From Mycobacterium sp. HUMS_12744610 (lineage in GTDB: Bacteria; Actinomycetota; Actinomycetes; Mycobacteriales; Mycobacteriaceae), in contig NZ_JBGEDP010000001.1 in assembly GCF_041206865.1 (NCBI RefSeq), forward strand, positions 2,604,001 to 2,668,000: a DNA stretch of 64,000 nucleotides, written 5' to 3'. Each line of letters starts with the position of its first letter. Positions within the stretch are counted from its first letter, which is position 1. The translations under genes were made by a program, and so were the position numbers. The notes beneath the pieces are model-generated. The model worked only from the letters and a program-made list of their open reading frames with translations. It did no database searches and was not told where the DNA came from. This document shows, one piece after another, positions 31,580 through 40,014 of this stretch.

Positions 31580-33044
31580 ACGCCGCACAGCTGCCGCCCG
31601 AGCTGGCGCGGGTGCACATGGTCGGCATCGGGGGTGCCGGAATGTCGGGCATCGCCCGCATCCTGCTGGACCGCGGAGCGCTGGTGTCCGGGTCGGATGC
31701 CAAGGAGTCGCGCGGGGTGCACGCGCTGCGGGCCCGGGGCGCGCTGGTCCGCGTCGGGCACGACGCCTCGTCGCTGGACCTGCTGCCGGGCGGTCCCACC
31801 GCCGTCATCACCACCTACGCCGCGATCCCCAAGACCAACCCCGAGCTCGTCGAGGCCCGGCGCCGCGGTATCCCGGTGCTGCTGCGGCCGGCCGTGCTGG
31901 CCCGGTTGATGGACGGGCGCACCACGTTGATGGTCACCGGCACGCACGGCAAGACGACCACGACGTCGATGCTGATCGTGGCCCTGCAGCACTGCGGGCG
32001 CGACCCGTCCTTCGCGGTCGGCGGGGAACTCGGCGAGGCCGGAACCAACGCCCACCATGGCAGCGGCGACTGCTTCGTCGCCGAGGCCGACGAGAGCGAC
32101 GGTTCGCTGCTGGAGTACCGGCCTGACGTCGCGGTGGTGACCAACGTCGAAACCGATCACCTGGACTTCTACGGCAGCGCCGACGCCTACGCCGGGGTGT
32201 TCGATTCCTTCGTGGAGCGCTTGGCGCCCGGGGGAGCGCTGGTGGTCTGCATCGACGATCCCGGCGCCGCCGCGCTGGCCGAGCGCAGCGCGGAACTGGG
32301 TGTCCGCGTGCTGCGCTACGGGTCGGCGGGTGAGAGCCTGGCCGGCACGCTGTTGGACTGGGTGCAACAGGGCACCGAGGCGGTCGCCCACATTCAACTG
32401 GCCGGCGAGCCGCATCCGCGGGTGATGCGGCTGTCGGTGGCCGGCCGGCACATGGCGCTCAACGCGCTGGGCGCGCTGCTGGCGGCGACCCAGTCGGCGC
32501 GGCCGCCCACGAGGTGCTCGACGGGCTGGCCGGCTTCGAGGGGGTGCGCCGCCGCTTCGAACTGGTCGGCACCTTCGGAGACGGCCTTGCGCCGGTGCGG
32601 GTCTTCGACGACTACGCCCACCACCCGACGGAGATCAGCGCCACGCTGGCGGCGGTGCGCACGCTGCTCGACCAGACCGGCGAGGGCCGCTGCATCGTGG
32701 TGTTCCAGCCGCATTTGTATTCGCGCACAAAGGCTTTCGCTGCCGAATTCGGCCGTGCGCTGGACGCCGCCGATGAGGTGTTCGTCCTCGACGTCTACGG
32801 CGCGCGCGAGCAACCGCTCGCCGGTGTCAGCGGCGCCAGCGTCGCCGGACACGTCAGCGTGCCGGTGCGCTACCTGCCCGACTTCTCCGCGGTTGCCGCA
32901 GAGGTGGCCGCGGCCGCCGGTCCCGGCGACGTCATCGTCACGATGGGCGCGGGCGACGTGACCCTGCTGGGGCCCGAGATCGTCACCGCGCTGCGGGTGC
33001 GGGCCAACCGCACCGCACCCGGGCGGCCGGGGATGGCGCGATGA
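31576..33044 (+). CDS. murC: UDP-N-acetylmuramate--L-alanine ligase (MurC), interrupted by an apparent one-base deletion
   Basis: Adds L-alanine to UDP-MurNAc. Reading from ATG 31576, the protein is normal through the Rossmann start ([13 protein letters not shown]), the P-loop [14 protein letters not shown] and [17 protein letters not shown]. Near 32494-32500 the frame is lost. The remaining 175 residues ([42 protein letters not shown]) continue in the -1 frame to TGA 33044. Adding one G in the TCGGCGCGG stretch restores a full-length chain of about 489 residues, normal for MurC. Because MurC is essential, a sequencing or assembly error is the simplest explanation. The rest of the operon is intact and the gene overlaps ftsQ normally. 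Confidence 0.9.
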
Positions 33045-34063
33045 GCCAGCCGAACCCCGAGCCGACCGGGGCCGCGCCGACCGACGTGGTGGGAGAGGAG
33101 GCCGGCCCCGCGCCGGATTCCCCTGCGACCTCCGCGCCCGCCGGGACCCCTGAGTCCGCCGAGGGCACCGACGACACCGGCGCGATCGTCACCGAACCAC
33201 CTACCGACGGCGGCGAGGAGGCGGCGCCCGAGGCCGGGCAGGCCGACTTCGAGGGCCCGCGGCGGCGGGCCCGCCGGGAACGGGCCGAGCGCCGCGCCGC
33301 GCAGGCGCGCGCCATGGCTATCGAGGAGGCGCGCCGCGAGGCCAAGCGCCGGGCCGGCGGGCGCGTGGCCGCCGAGCCCAAGCCCGTGGCCCGCGGCGTG
33401 GTCCGGGGCCTGAAGATGCTGCTGGCCACGGTGGTTCTGGTGCTCGTCGGGATCGGGCTGGGACTGGTCCTGTACTTCACGCCGGCGATGTCGGCCCGCG
33501 ACATCGTGGTCAGCGGGACCGGGGCGGTGACCCGCGAAGAGGTCCTGGACGTGGCCCGGGTGCGGCCCGGGACGCCGCTGCTGCAGATCAACACCAAGCA
33601 GGTCGCCGACCGGGTGGCCACGATCCGACGGGTGGCCAGCGCGCGCGTGCAGCGGCAGTACCCTTCCGCGCTGCGGATCACGATCGTCGAGCGGGTTCCG
33701 GTGGTCGTGGTGGACTTCCCGGACGGCCCGCACCTGTTCGACCGCGACGGCGTCGACTTCGCGACCGCGCCGCCGCCACCGGCGCTGCCCTACCTCGACG
33801 TTGCCGACCCCGGGCCGAGCGACCCGGCGACCAAGGCCGCGCTGCAGGTGCTGACCGCGCTGAGCCCCGACGTGGTCGCCCAGGTGAGCCGCGTCGCGGC
33901 GCCCTCGGTGTCCTCGATCACGCTGACGATGAACGACGGCCGGGTGGTGATCTGGGGGGCCACCGACCGCACCGGGGAGAAGGCCGAGAAGCTGGCCGCG
34001 CTGCTGACCCAGCCCGGGCGGACCTACGACGTGTCCAGCCCGGACCTGCCGACCGTCAAGTAG
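33041..34063 (+). CDS. ftsQ: Cell division protein FtsQ
   Basis: Bitopic divisome protein linking early and late division proteins. The 340-residue chain has a long acidic then basic cytoplasmic N-terminus (about 120 residues), one transmembrane helix ([19 protein letters not shown]), and the external POTRA domain ([19 protein letters not shown] with [10 protein letters not shown]). The FtsQ domain follows with [24 protein letters not shown] overlap with murC. A 219-base gap separates it from ftsZ. Confidence 0.95.
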   Translation: MSQPNPEPTGAAPTDVVGEEAGPAPDSPATSAPAGTPESAEGTDDTGAIVTEPPTDGGEEAAPEAGQADFEGPRRRARRERAERRAAQARAMAIEEARREAKRRAGGRVAAEPKPVARGVVRGLKMLLATVVLVLVGIGLGLVLYFTPAMSARDIVVSGTGAVTREEVLDVARVRPGTPLLQINTKQVADRVATIRRVASARVQRQYPSALRITIVERVPVVVVDFPDGPHLFDRDGVDFATAPPPPALPYLDVADPGPSDPATKAALQVLTALSPDVVAQVSRVAAPSVSSITLTMNDGRVVIWGATDRTGEKAEKLAALLTQPGRTYDVSSPDLPTVK

Positions 34064-34282
34064 CGCCGCGGCGAGGGCGAAAAAAACCGTGTCGCGTGTC
34101 GGCGCGCCTGCGGGGTTAGCGGGTGCGCTGCCCATACCGTTCTGTTTGCGCGGAACTACCTGACATAACTCTAAGCCTGAGGTAGAGGTTGAGGGTTTGC
34201 CCAGGAGGGTTTCCGCCACCATCCGGAGAAGCTCACAGTGAGACCCCCAACCGGGACACCAGCCCATCAGGGAGGAAAACGA
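34064..34282 (+). promoter_or_regulatory. ftsQ-ftsZ intergenic region with probable ftsZ promoter(s)
   Basis: The central part (34140-34200) is less GC-rich than its surroundings. A -35-like CTGACA (34160-34165) is separated by 17 bases from TAGAGG (34183-34188). The tail contains tandem near-copies of GAGGTT (34180-34197). In other mycobacteria ftsZ has several promoters in this gap. Exact start sites cannot be set by eye. GGAGG at 34271-34275 is the ftsZ ribosome binding site. Confidence 0.45.
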
Positions 34283-35455
34283 ATGATGACCCCCCCACAC
34301 AACTACCTCGCCGTCATCAAGGTCGTGGGTATCGGTGGCGGCGGTGTCAACGCCGTCAACCGGATGATCGAACAGGGACTCAAGGGCGTGGAGTTCATCG
34401 CGATCAACACCGACGCCCAGGCGCTGTTGATGAGCGATGCCGACGTCAAGCTCGACGTGGGTCGCGACTCGACGCGCGGGCTCGGCGCCGGTGCCGACCC
34501 GGAGGTCGGCCGCAAGGCCGCCGAGGACGCCAAGGACGAGATCGAAGAGCTGCTGCGCGGGGCGGACATGGTGTTCGTCACCGCTGGCGAGGGGGGCGGG
34601 ACCGGCACCGGCGGCGCGCCCGTCGTCGCCAGCATCGCCCGCAAGCTGGGCGCGCTGACCGTCGGCGTGGTCACCCGGCCGTTCTCGTTCGAGGGCAAGC
34701 GGCGCAGCAACCAGGCCGAGAACGGCATCACCGCGCTGCGCGAGAGCTGCGACACGCTCATCGTGATCCCCAACGACCGGCTGCTGCAGATGGGCGACGC
34801 CGCCGTCTCGCTGATGGACGCATTCCGCAGCGCCGACGAGGTGCTGCTCAACGGCGTACAGGGCATCACCGACCTGATCACCACGCCGGGCCTGATCAAC
34901 GTCGACTTCGCCGACGTCAAGGGCATCATGTCCGGCGCGGGCACCGCGCTGATGGGCATCGGGTCGGCGCGCGGCGAGGGCCGGTCGCTCAAGGCCGCCG
35001 AGATCGCCATCAACTCTCCGCTGCTGGAGGCGTCGATGGAGGGCGCCCAGGGCGTGCTGATGTCGATCGCCGGGGGCAGCGACCTGGGCCTGTTCGAGAT
35101 CAACGAGGCGGCCTCGCTGGTGCAGGACGCCGCCCATCAGGACGCCAACATCATCTTCGGCACCGTCATCGACGACTCCCTCGGCGACGAGGTGCGCGTG
35201 ACCGTCATCGCTGCGGGCTTCGACGCGCAGGGCCCGGGCCGCAGGCCGGTCGTGGGCGACGCCGCCGAGGGCAGCGTGGCGGCCGGCAGCGGCGGTGGGG
35301 CGCACCGGATCGAGTCGGCGAAGGCGGGCAAGCTCAGCTCGACGCTGTTCGAGCCGGTCGACGCCGTCAGCGTGCCGCTGCACACCAACGGGGCGACGCT
35401 GAACATCGGCGGTGACGACGACGATGTCGACGTGCCGCCTTTCATGCGCCGCTGA
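34283..35455 (+). CDS. ftsZ: Cell division protein FtsZ
   Basis: Tubulin-like GTPase that forms the Z-ring. The GTP-binding segment [14 protein letters not shown], tubulin signature [10 protein letters not shown] and T7 synergy loop region [11 protein letters not shown] are all present. The C-terminal peptide [13 protein letters not shown] is the conserved tail that binds partners such as SepF and FtsW. About 390 residues. Two consecutive ATG codons (34283 and 34286) follow GGAGG with spacings of 7 and 10 bases; the second would give the usual MTPPHNYL start. Separately promoted from the mur genes by the preceding gap. Confidence 0.98.
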   Translation: MMTPPHNYLAVIKVVGIGGGGVNAVNRMIEQGLKGVEFIAINTDAQALLMSDADVKLDVGRDSTRGLGAGADPEVGRKAAEDAKDEIEELLRGADMVFVTAGEGGGTGTGGAPVVASIARKLGALTVGVVTRPFSFEGKRRSNQAENGITALRESCDTLIVIPNDRLLQMGDAAVSLMDAFRSADEVLLNGVQGITDLITTPGLINVDFADVKGIMSGAGTALMGIGSARGEGRSLKAAEIAINSPLLEASMEGAQGVLMSIAGGSDLGLFEINEAASLVQDAAHQDANIIFGTVIDDSLGDEVRVTVIAAGFDAQGPGRRPVVGDAAEGSVAAGSGGGAHRIESAKAGKLSSTLFEPVDAVSVPLHTNGATLNIGGDDDDVDVPPFMRR

Positions 35456-35471
35456 GGCCGTGGAGGTCACA

Positions 35472-36251
35472 ATGCGGTCCCGACCTACTCAGACAATGAT
35501 GTCGGGGCCGCTTGGCCGCCAACGTTTTCCGGATACTGGTGGGGTGCGCCTTCGGATCCGGCGAGTGACGACGACCCGCGCGGGCGGCGTGTCGAAGCCG
35601 CCGTTCGACACCTTCAACCTCGGCGACCACGTCGGCGACGACCCGGCGGCCGTCGCGGCAAACCGGAGCCGGCTCGCCGCCGCCACCGGCCTCGGCGCCG
35701 ACCGGGTGGTGTGGATGGACCAGGTGCACGGGGACCGCGTCGAGGTGGTCGAGGGCCCGCGCGCGGGCGCGGTCGGCGACACCGACGCGCTGGTGACCGG
35801 CACGCCGCGGCTGGCGCTGGCGGTGGTGACGGCCGACTGCGTGCCGGTGCTGCTGGCCGACGCGCGCGCCGGGGTGGTCGCGGCCGTGCACGCCGGCCGG
35901 GTCGGCGCCCAGCGGGGCGTCGTGAACCGCGCGGTGGAGGCCATGCAGCGCCTGGGCGCGCAGGTCGCCGACATCTCGGCGCTGCTCGGCCCGGCGGTCA
36001 GCGGCGCCAACTACGAGGTGCCCGCCGCGATGGCCGACGAGGTCGAGGACGCCCTGCCGGGCAGCCGCACCACCACCTCGGCCGGGACGCCCGGGCTTGA
36101 CCTGCGCGCCGGGATCGCCCGCCAGTTGACGGATCTGGGCGTCACCTCGATCGACATCGACCCCCGCTGCACGGTGGCGGACCCGACGCTGTTCAGCCAC
36201 CGCCGGGGCGCGCCGACGGGCCGCCTGGCGTCGCTGGTGTGGATGGAGTGA
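35472..36251 (+). CDS. pgeF: Peptidoglycan editing factor PgeF / laccase-domain protein (YfiH family)
   Basis: A metal-binding YfiH/DUF152 protein. Family members hydrolyse mis-incorporated L-Ser-containing muropeptides or act as purine nucleoside enzymes. The core is intact: [10 protein letters not shown] with the ligand His, [12 protein letters not shown] with the Cys, [13 protein letters not shown], and the C-terminal [19 protein letters not shown] 35472 is preceded by GGAGG with five bases between. An alternative GTG 35544 lies six bases after GATACT and would be leaderless; the residues between the two starts are not obviously conserved. GTGA overlap with the next gene. Confidence 0.88.
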   Translation: MRSRPTQTMMSGPLGRQRFPDTGGVRLRIRRVTTTRAGGVSKPPFDTFNLGDHVGDDPAAVAANRSRLAAATGLGADRVVWMDQVHGDRVEVVEGPRAGAVGDTDALVTGTPRLALAVVTADCVPVLLADARAGVVAAVHAGRVGAQRGVVNRAVEAMQRLGAQVADISALLGPAVSGANYEVPAAMADEVEDALPGSRTTTSAGTPGLDLRAGIARQLTDLGVTSIDIDPRCTVADPTLFSHRRGAPTGRLASLVWME

Positions 36252-37030
36252 CCGCGGTGACGGGGGATATGCCCGACGGCGACCGCGAGGCCGAATTGAC
36301 GCACGCCCTGGCGGCCGTGCGGTCGCGACTGGCCGCGGCGGCGGAAGCGGCGGGCCGCAACGTCGCCGAGATCGAACTTCTCCCGATCACCAAGTTCTTC
36401 CCCGCCACCGACGTGGCCATCTTGGCCCGCCTGGGTTGCCGGGCCGTCGGCGAGTCACGGGAGCAGGAGGCCGCGGCCAAGGTGGCCGAACTTGCCCGGC
36501 TGGCGGGCGCCGCGCCGCGCACCGAGTTGCCGCCCGTCAACTGGCACATGGTGGGCCACATCCAGCGCAACAAGGCCCGGTCGGTGGCCCGGTGGGCGCA
36601 CACCGCGCATTCGATCGACAGCTCGCGGCTGGTGACCGCCCTCGACAAGGCCGTGGCCAAGGCGCTGTCCGATGGTCGTCGGCAGCATCCGCTGCGCGTC
36701 TACGTCCAGGTCAGCCTCGACGGCGACGTGTCCCGCGGCGGCGTCGACGTGGGGGCGCCCGGCGCGGTGGACGAGGTGTGCGCTCAGGTCGCCGGCGCCC
36801 CGGCCCTGGAACTGGTCGGGCTGATGGCCGTCCCGCCGCTGACCGGGGACCCCGAGCGCGCCTTCGACCGGCTCCAGGCCGAACACCGGCGGGTGCTGCA
36901 GTCGCACCCCGAGGCGGTCGGGCTGTCGGCCGGCATGTCCGCGGACTTCGAAATCGCCGTCAAACACGGTTCGACCTGTGTGCGTGTCGGTACCGCGCTA
37001 TTGGGCCCGCGGCCGCTACCGTCACCGTGA
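36248..37030 (+). CDS. YggS-family pyridoxal-phosphate homeostasis protein (Rv2148c type)
   Basis: A PLP-binding TIM-barrel protein without known catalytic turnover, involved in vitamin B6 and amino-acid homeostasis. Family landmarks: [16 protein letters not shown] with the Schiff-base lysine, [38 protein letters not shown], and [28 protein letters not shown]. 260 residues from GTG 36248, which overlaps the pgeF stop; GTG 36239 upstream is also in frame. Lies between ftsZ and sepF, as in many Gram-positive bacteria. Confidence 0.92.
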   Translation: MTAVTGDMPDGDREAELTHALAAVRSRLAAAAEAAGRNVAEIELLPITKFFPATDVAILARLGCRAVGESREQEAAAKVAELARLAGAAPRTELPPVNWHMVGHIQRNKARSVARWAHTAHSIDSSRLVTALDKAVAKALSDGRRQHPLRVYVQVSLDGDVSRGGVDVGAPGAVDEVCAQVAGAPALELVGLMAVPPLTGDPERAFDRLQAEHRRVLQSHPEAVGLSAGMSADFEIAVKHGSTCVRVGTALLGPRPLPSP

Positions 37031-37107
37031 GTAGTCACTGTAGTCACATCTTCATCACAGACAACACCACTGCGAGAACCTTCCCAGGGCTAGAAGGGGT
37101 CAACACG

Positions 37108-37779
37108 ATGAGCACACTGCACAAGGTCAAGGCCTATTTCGGGATGGCCCCGATGGAGGACTACGACGACGAGTACTACGACGACCGTGCGCCCTCCCGC
37201 GGTTTCCCCCGCCCGCGCTTCGACGAGAGTTTTCAGGGGTACGGCCGCTACGAGGGGCGCGACTACGAGGACCACCGGGATCTCCGGGACCCGCGCAGCG
37301 AGCCGGCCGACTATGCCCCGCCCGGGTACCGCGGTGGCTACGCCGAGGAGCCCCGCTACGGTTCGGTCCACCCCCGCGAGTTCGAGCGGCCCGACATGCC
37401 CCGGCAACAACGCTTCGGGTCGTGGCTGCGCAACTCCACCCGCGGCGCGCTGGCGATGGACCCGCGCCGGATGGCGATGCTGTTCGACGAGGGCAGTCCG
37501 ATGTCGAAGATCACGACGCTGCGGCCCAAGGACTACAGCGAGGCCCGGACCATCGGCGAGCGGTTCCGCGACGGCACCCCGGTGATCATGGACCTGGTCT
37601 CGATGGACAACGCCGACGCCAAACGGCTGGTCGACTTCGCGGCCGGCCTGGCCTTCGCGCTGCGCGGTTCGTTCGACAAGGTCGCGACCAAGGTGTTCCT
37701 GCTGTCGCCCGCCGACGTCGACGTGACGCCGGAGGAGCGCCGCCGGATCGCCGAGACCGGCTTCTACGCCTACCAGTAG
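37108..37779 (+). CDS. sepF: Cell division protein SepF
   Basis: Membrane-anchoring partner of FtsZ. The N-terminus [18 protein letters not shown] is the amphipathic membrane anchor. It is followed by a disordered Tyr/Asp/Arg/Pro-rich linker of about 100 residues and the compact SepF domain ([29 protein letters not shown] to the GFYAYQ end). 223 residues from ATG 37108, with AAGGGG nearby. The frame is open to GTG 37027, which overlaps the yggS stop; that longer form has an extra 27 residues beginning [13 protein letters not shown] and resembles the annotated M. tuberculosis N-terminus, but it would bury the anchor. Confidence 0.94.
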   Translation: MSTLHKVKAYFGMAPMEDYDDEYYDDRAPSRGFPRPRFDESFQGYGRYEGRDYEDHRDLRDPRSEPADYAPPGYRGGYAEEPRYGSVHPREFERPDMPRQQRFGSWLRNSTRGALAMDPRRMAMLFDEGSPMSKITTLRPKDYSEARTIGERFRDGTPVIMDLVSMDNADAKRLVDFAAGLAFALRGSFDKVATKVFLLSPADVDVTPEERRRIAETGFYAYQ

Positions 37780-37931
37780 GGCCCCGCTGCGCGGCACCGC
37801 AGGGCTCGGGTGTCCCCAACCAAGCGGGCCGGACCCGGCTGAGATGTGTGCCCGCGTCCGCGGTCGGTACGCTGACAATGACCGCCTAGCGTGCGGCGCT
37901 TGACATCTCATCGGTTAAGGTCGGGTCTTCG

Positions 37932-38222
37932 TTGGTTCTGTTCTTTCAGATTCTTGGGTTTGCACTGTTCATTTTCTGGCTGCTGCTGATCGCCCGGGTG
38001 GTCGTCGAGTTCATCCGTTCGTTCAGTCGTGACTGGCATCCCACCGGCGTCACCGTGGTGATCCTGGAGATCATCATGTCGATCACAGATCCGCCGGTGA
38101 AACTGTTGCGCCGGCTGATCCCGCAACTGACCATCGGCGCGGTGCGCTTCGACCTGTCCATCATGGTGCTGCTGCTCGTCGCCTTCATCGGCATGCAGTT
38201 GGCGTTCGGCGCCGCGGCGTGA
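37932..38222 (+). CDS. YggT-family membrane protein (Rv2146c type)
   Basis: A 96-residue integral membrane protein with hydrophobic helices at residues 2-27 and 73-95 and an amphipathic middle (ILEIIMSITDPPVKLLRRLIPQ, the YggT signature PPxxLLRRxIP). Found beside sepF and divIVA in many bacteria; probable role in envelope or division organisation, mechanism unknown. Start is TTG 37932, fixed by the immediate onset of the first helix. TAAGGT at 37916-37921 may be its -10. Confidence 0.92.
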   Translation: MVLFFQILGFALFIFWLLLIARVVVEFIRSFSRDWHPTGVTVVILEIIMSITDPPVKLLRRLIPQLTIGAVRFDLSIMVLLLVAFIGMQLAFGAAA

Positions 38223-38472
38223 GCTCTGCCGCAAACTCCGGCACCGCTAGGAAGACGGTTCGGCCACGTTTCAGCCTCGGTTTCGCTCGCGCGATTTCAA
38301 ATTTCCGAGGATTGGGATTTTATTGGCTCGATGTCTGAAATCCGTGCTTATTTATTGGCCTAATCGGCAACGTTCGGGTCTGGTGTGACAGGATGGACGG
38401 CAGTTGCACGACGGCTAGCACTCCGTTCTACACTTTCTGGAACGTTTGACAGGAACTTGAGGGGACGAAACA
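38223..38472 (+). promoter_or_regulatory. AT-rich intergenic region with probable wag31 promoter
   Basis: The stretch 38285-38365 is strikingly AT-rich for this DNA and contains an inverted ATTTCA/TGAAAT pair about 35 bases apart. Further down, TTGCAC (38404-38409) and TACACT (38429-38434) are separated by 19 bases and form a plausible promoter. The RBS TTGAGGGG lies just before ATG 38473. Strong separate expression of wag31 is expected. Confidence 0.5.
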
Positions 38473-39282
38473 ATGCCGCTTACACCAGCCGACGTCCACA
38501 ATGTGGCGTTCAGTAAGCCACCCATCGGCAAGCGGGGCTACAACGAAGACGAGGTCGACGCCTTCCTTGACCTCGTGGAAGCCGAGTTGACGCGGCTCAT
38601 CGAAGAGAATTCCGACCTGCGCCAGCGGATCGAGGAACTAGACCAGGAGCTGGCCTCCGGCGGGGGTGCCGGGGGCGCGGTCGCCGCCCAGGCCACGCAG
38701 GCGATTCCCGTCGTCGAGCCCGAACCCGAGTCGGCCAAGCCGGCGCCCGTCGTGGCCGCTGCGCCCGCGGAGCCGTCGGGCAGCAACGAGGAGCAGGCCA
38801 TGAAGGCCGCCCGGGTGCTGGCCCTCGCGCAGGACACCGCCGACCGGCTCACCAGCACGGCCAAGGCCGAATCCGAGAAAATGCTCGCCGATGCCCGCGC
38901 CAACGCCGACCAGATCCTCACCGAGGCTCGCAACACCGCCGAGACCACCGTGGCTGACGCCCGGCAGCGCGCCGAGGCGATGCTGTCCGACGCCCAGACC
39001 CGCTCGGAGGCGCAGCTGCGCCAGGCCCAGGAGAAGGCCGACGCCCTGCAGGCCGACGCCGAGCGCAAGCACTCCGAGATCATGGGGACCATCAACCAGC
39101 AGCGCACGGTGCTCGAAGGCCGCCTGGAACAGCTGCGCACCTTCGAGCGCGAGTACCGCACCCGGCTCAAGACCTACCTGGAATCTCAGCTCGAGGAGCT
39201 CGGCCAGCGCGGATCCGCGGCACCCGTGGACTCCAGCGCCGACGCGGGCGGGTTCGACCAATTCAACCGGGGCAACAACTAG
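38473..39282 (+). CDS. wag31: Cell wall synthesis protein Wag31 (DivIVA)
   Basis: Coiled-coil scaffold at the cell poles that directs polar growth. The N-terminal lipid-binding DivIVA domain is [20 protein letters not shown] through [16 protein letters not shown] Gly/Ala/Pro linker follows with TQAIP, where Thr-75 corresponds to the PknA/PknB phosphorylation site known in M. tuberculosis, and then about 150 residues of heptad coiled coil. 269 residues, slightly longer than the M. tuberculosis protein. It has its own upstream promoter region. Confidence 0.97.
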   Translation: MPLTPADVHNVAFSKPPIGKRGYNEDEVDAFLDLVEAELTRLIEENSDLRQRIEELDQELASGGGAGGAVAAQATQAIPVVEPEPESAKPAPVVAAAPAEPSGSNEEQAMKAARVLALAQDTADRLTSTAKAESEKMLADARANADQILTEARNTAETTVADARQRAEAMLSDAQTRSEAQLRQAQEKADALQADAERKHSEIMGTINQQRTVLEGRLEQLRTFEREYRTRLKTYLESQLEELGQRGSAAPVDSSADAGGFDQFNRGNN

Positions 39283-39354
39283 CGGACCCTCGCGGTCGGC
39301 GTCCTGAAGCCGGCCTGGACCTGAACGTTCCGTCGTCGGCTGGAGGATGACCCG

Positions 39355-39717
39355 ATGCTGATCATCGCGCTGGTGTTGGCCGTAATAGGTCTGGTTGCGT
39401 TGGTGTTCGCGGTCGTCACCAGCAACGAGTTGGTGGCGTGGGTGTGCATTGGCGCCAGCGTCCTGGGCGTGGTGCTGTTGATCATCGACGCGCTGCGTGA
39501 ACGTCAGCAGCGTGGCGCGGGCGAGGAAGAACCGGGCGAAGAGTCCGCCGCCGACCATGAGGGCGCATACGTCGACTATCCGGAGGAAGCCGCGGACGAT
39601 CGGCCCGCCGCGGACACCAACGTCGCCGCGGACACCAACGTCACCGAGTCGTTTGAGGAAGCCGCCACCGAAGCCGGTGTGCCCGCCGACGGCCGGGGTG
39701 ACGACCCGGCGAAGTAG
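39355..39717 (+). CDS. Small membrane protein with acidic tail (Rv2144c type)
   Basis: A 120-residue protein of unknown function. Two transmembrane helices fill residues 1-45 (LIIALVLAVIGLVALVFAVV and VAWVCIGASVLGVVLLII). The rest is an acidic cytoplasmic tail rich in Glu, Asp and Ala that includes a tandem duplication AADTNVAADTNV. It closes the M. tuberculosis-like synteny block. The oxidoreductase remnant continues in the same reading frame after its TAG. Confidence 0.82.
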   Translation: MLIIALVLAVIGLVALVFAVVTSNELVAWVCIGASVLGVVLLIIDALRERQQRGAGEEEPGEESAADHEGAYVDYPEEAADDRPAADTNVAADTNVTESFEEAATEAGVPADGRGDDPAK

Positions 39718-39933
39718 CCCCCGCGGGCCTCAGCCGCTCGGCGTGCCGAGAAGTTCGGCGCGACGGGCAACCCGGTCGACCTCGCAGCGGCCGAGGTGGG
39801 GGTGCTCGACGAAAGCCCCGACGTCTATGTGTGCGGGCCCCCGCCGCTGAGCGAGGCCGCCTACACCGCCCTCACCGCGGCCGGGGTGCCGCGGGAGCAG
39901 ATCCACGCCGAACGTTTCTTCAGTACATCCTGA
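39718..39933 (+). pseudogene. C-terminal remnant of an FAD/NAD(P)-binding oxidoreductase
   Basis: Starting about 39745 the frame reads EKFGATGNPVDLAAAEVG and then VYVCGPPPLSEAAYTALTAAG, VPREQIHAERF, ending at TGA 39931-39933. This is the typical last 50-60 residues of ferredoxin-NADP reductase-like enzymes (CGPPP NAD-binding loop and the IHxERF tail). No start or upstream domain exists between the Rv2144c stop and this fragment, so it is a relic. It marks the breakpoint between the M. tuberculosis-like block and the accessory region. Confidence 0.65.
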
Positions 39934-40001
39934 CGGCGATCCCCGGCCGTACCGGGCGAGCTGGGCCGACCCCGAACGGAAGGATGCCGCAAACCGAGGG
40001 T

Positions 40002-40007
40002 TAGGTT
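40002..40007 (+). promoter_or_regulatory. Leaderless -10 element (TAGGTT) of the GAF-phosphatase gene
   Basis: TAGGTT ends 7 bases before ATG 40015, so the transcript would start at or next to the start codon. No ribosome binding site is present at the usual distance. Confidence 0.45.
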
Positions 40008-40014
40008 TGTCTGC

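Noticed and set aside
32461..32600. Programmed frameshift site in murC
   Set aside because: No slippery heptamer or downstream pseudoknot evident, and MurC is not known to use recoding; a base-calling error is simpler.
37900..37921. TTGACA and TAAGGT upstream of the yggT-type gene as a promoter pair
   Set aside because: The hexamers are only 10 bases apart, too close for a -35/-10 pair; TAAGGT alone may still be a -10.
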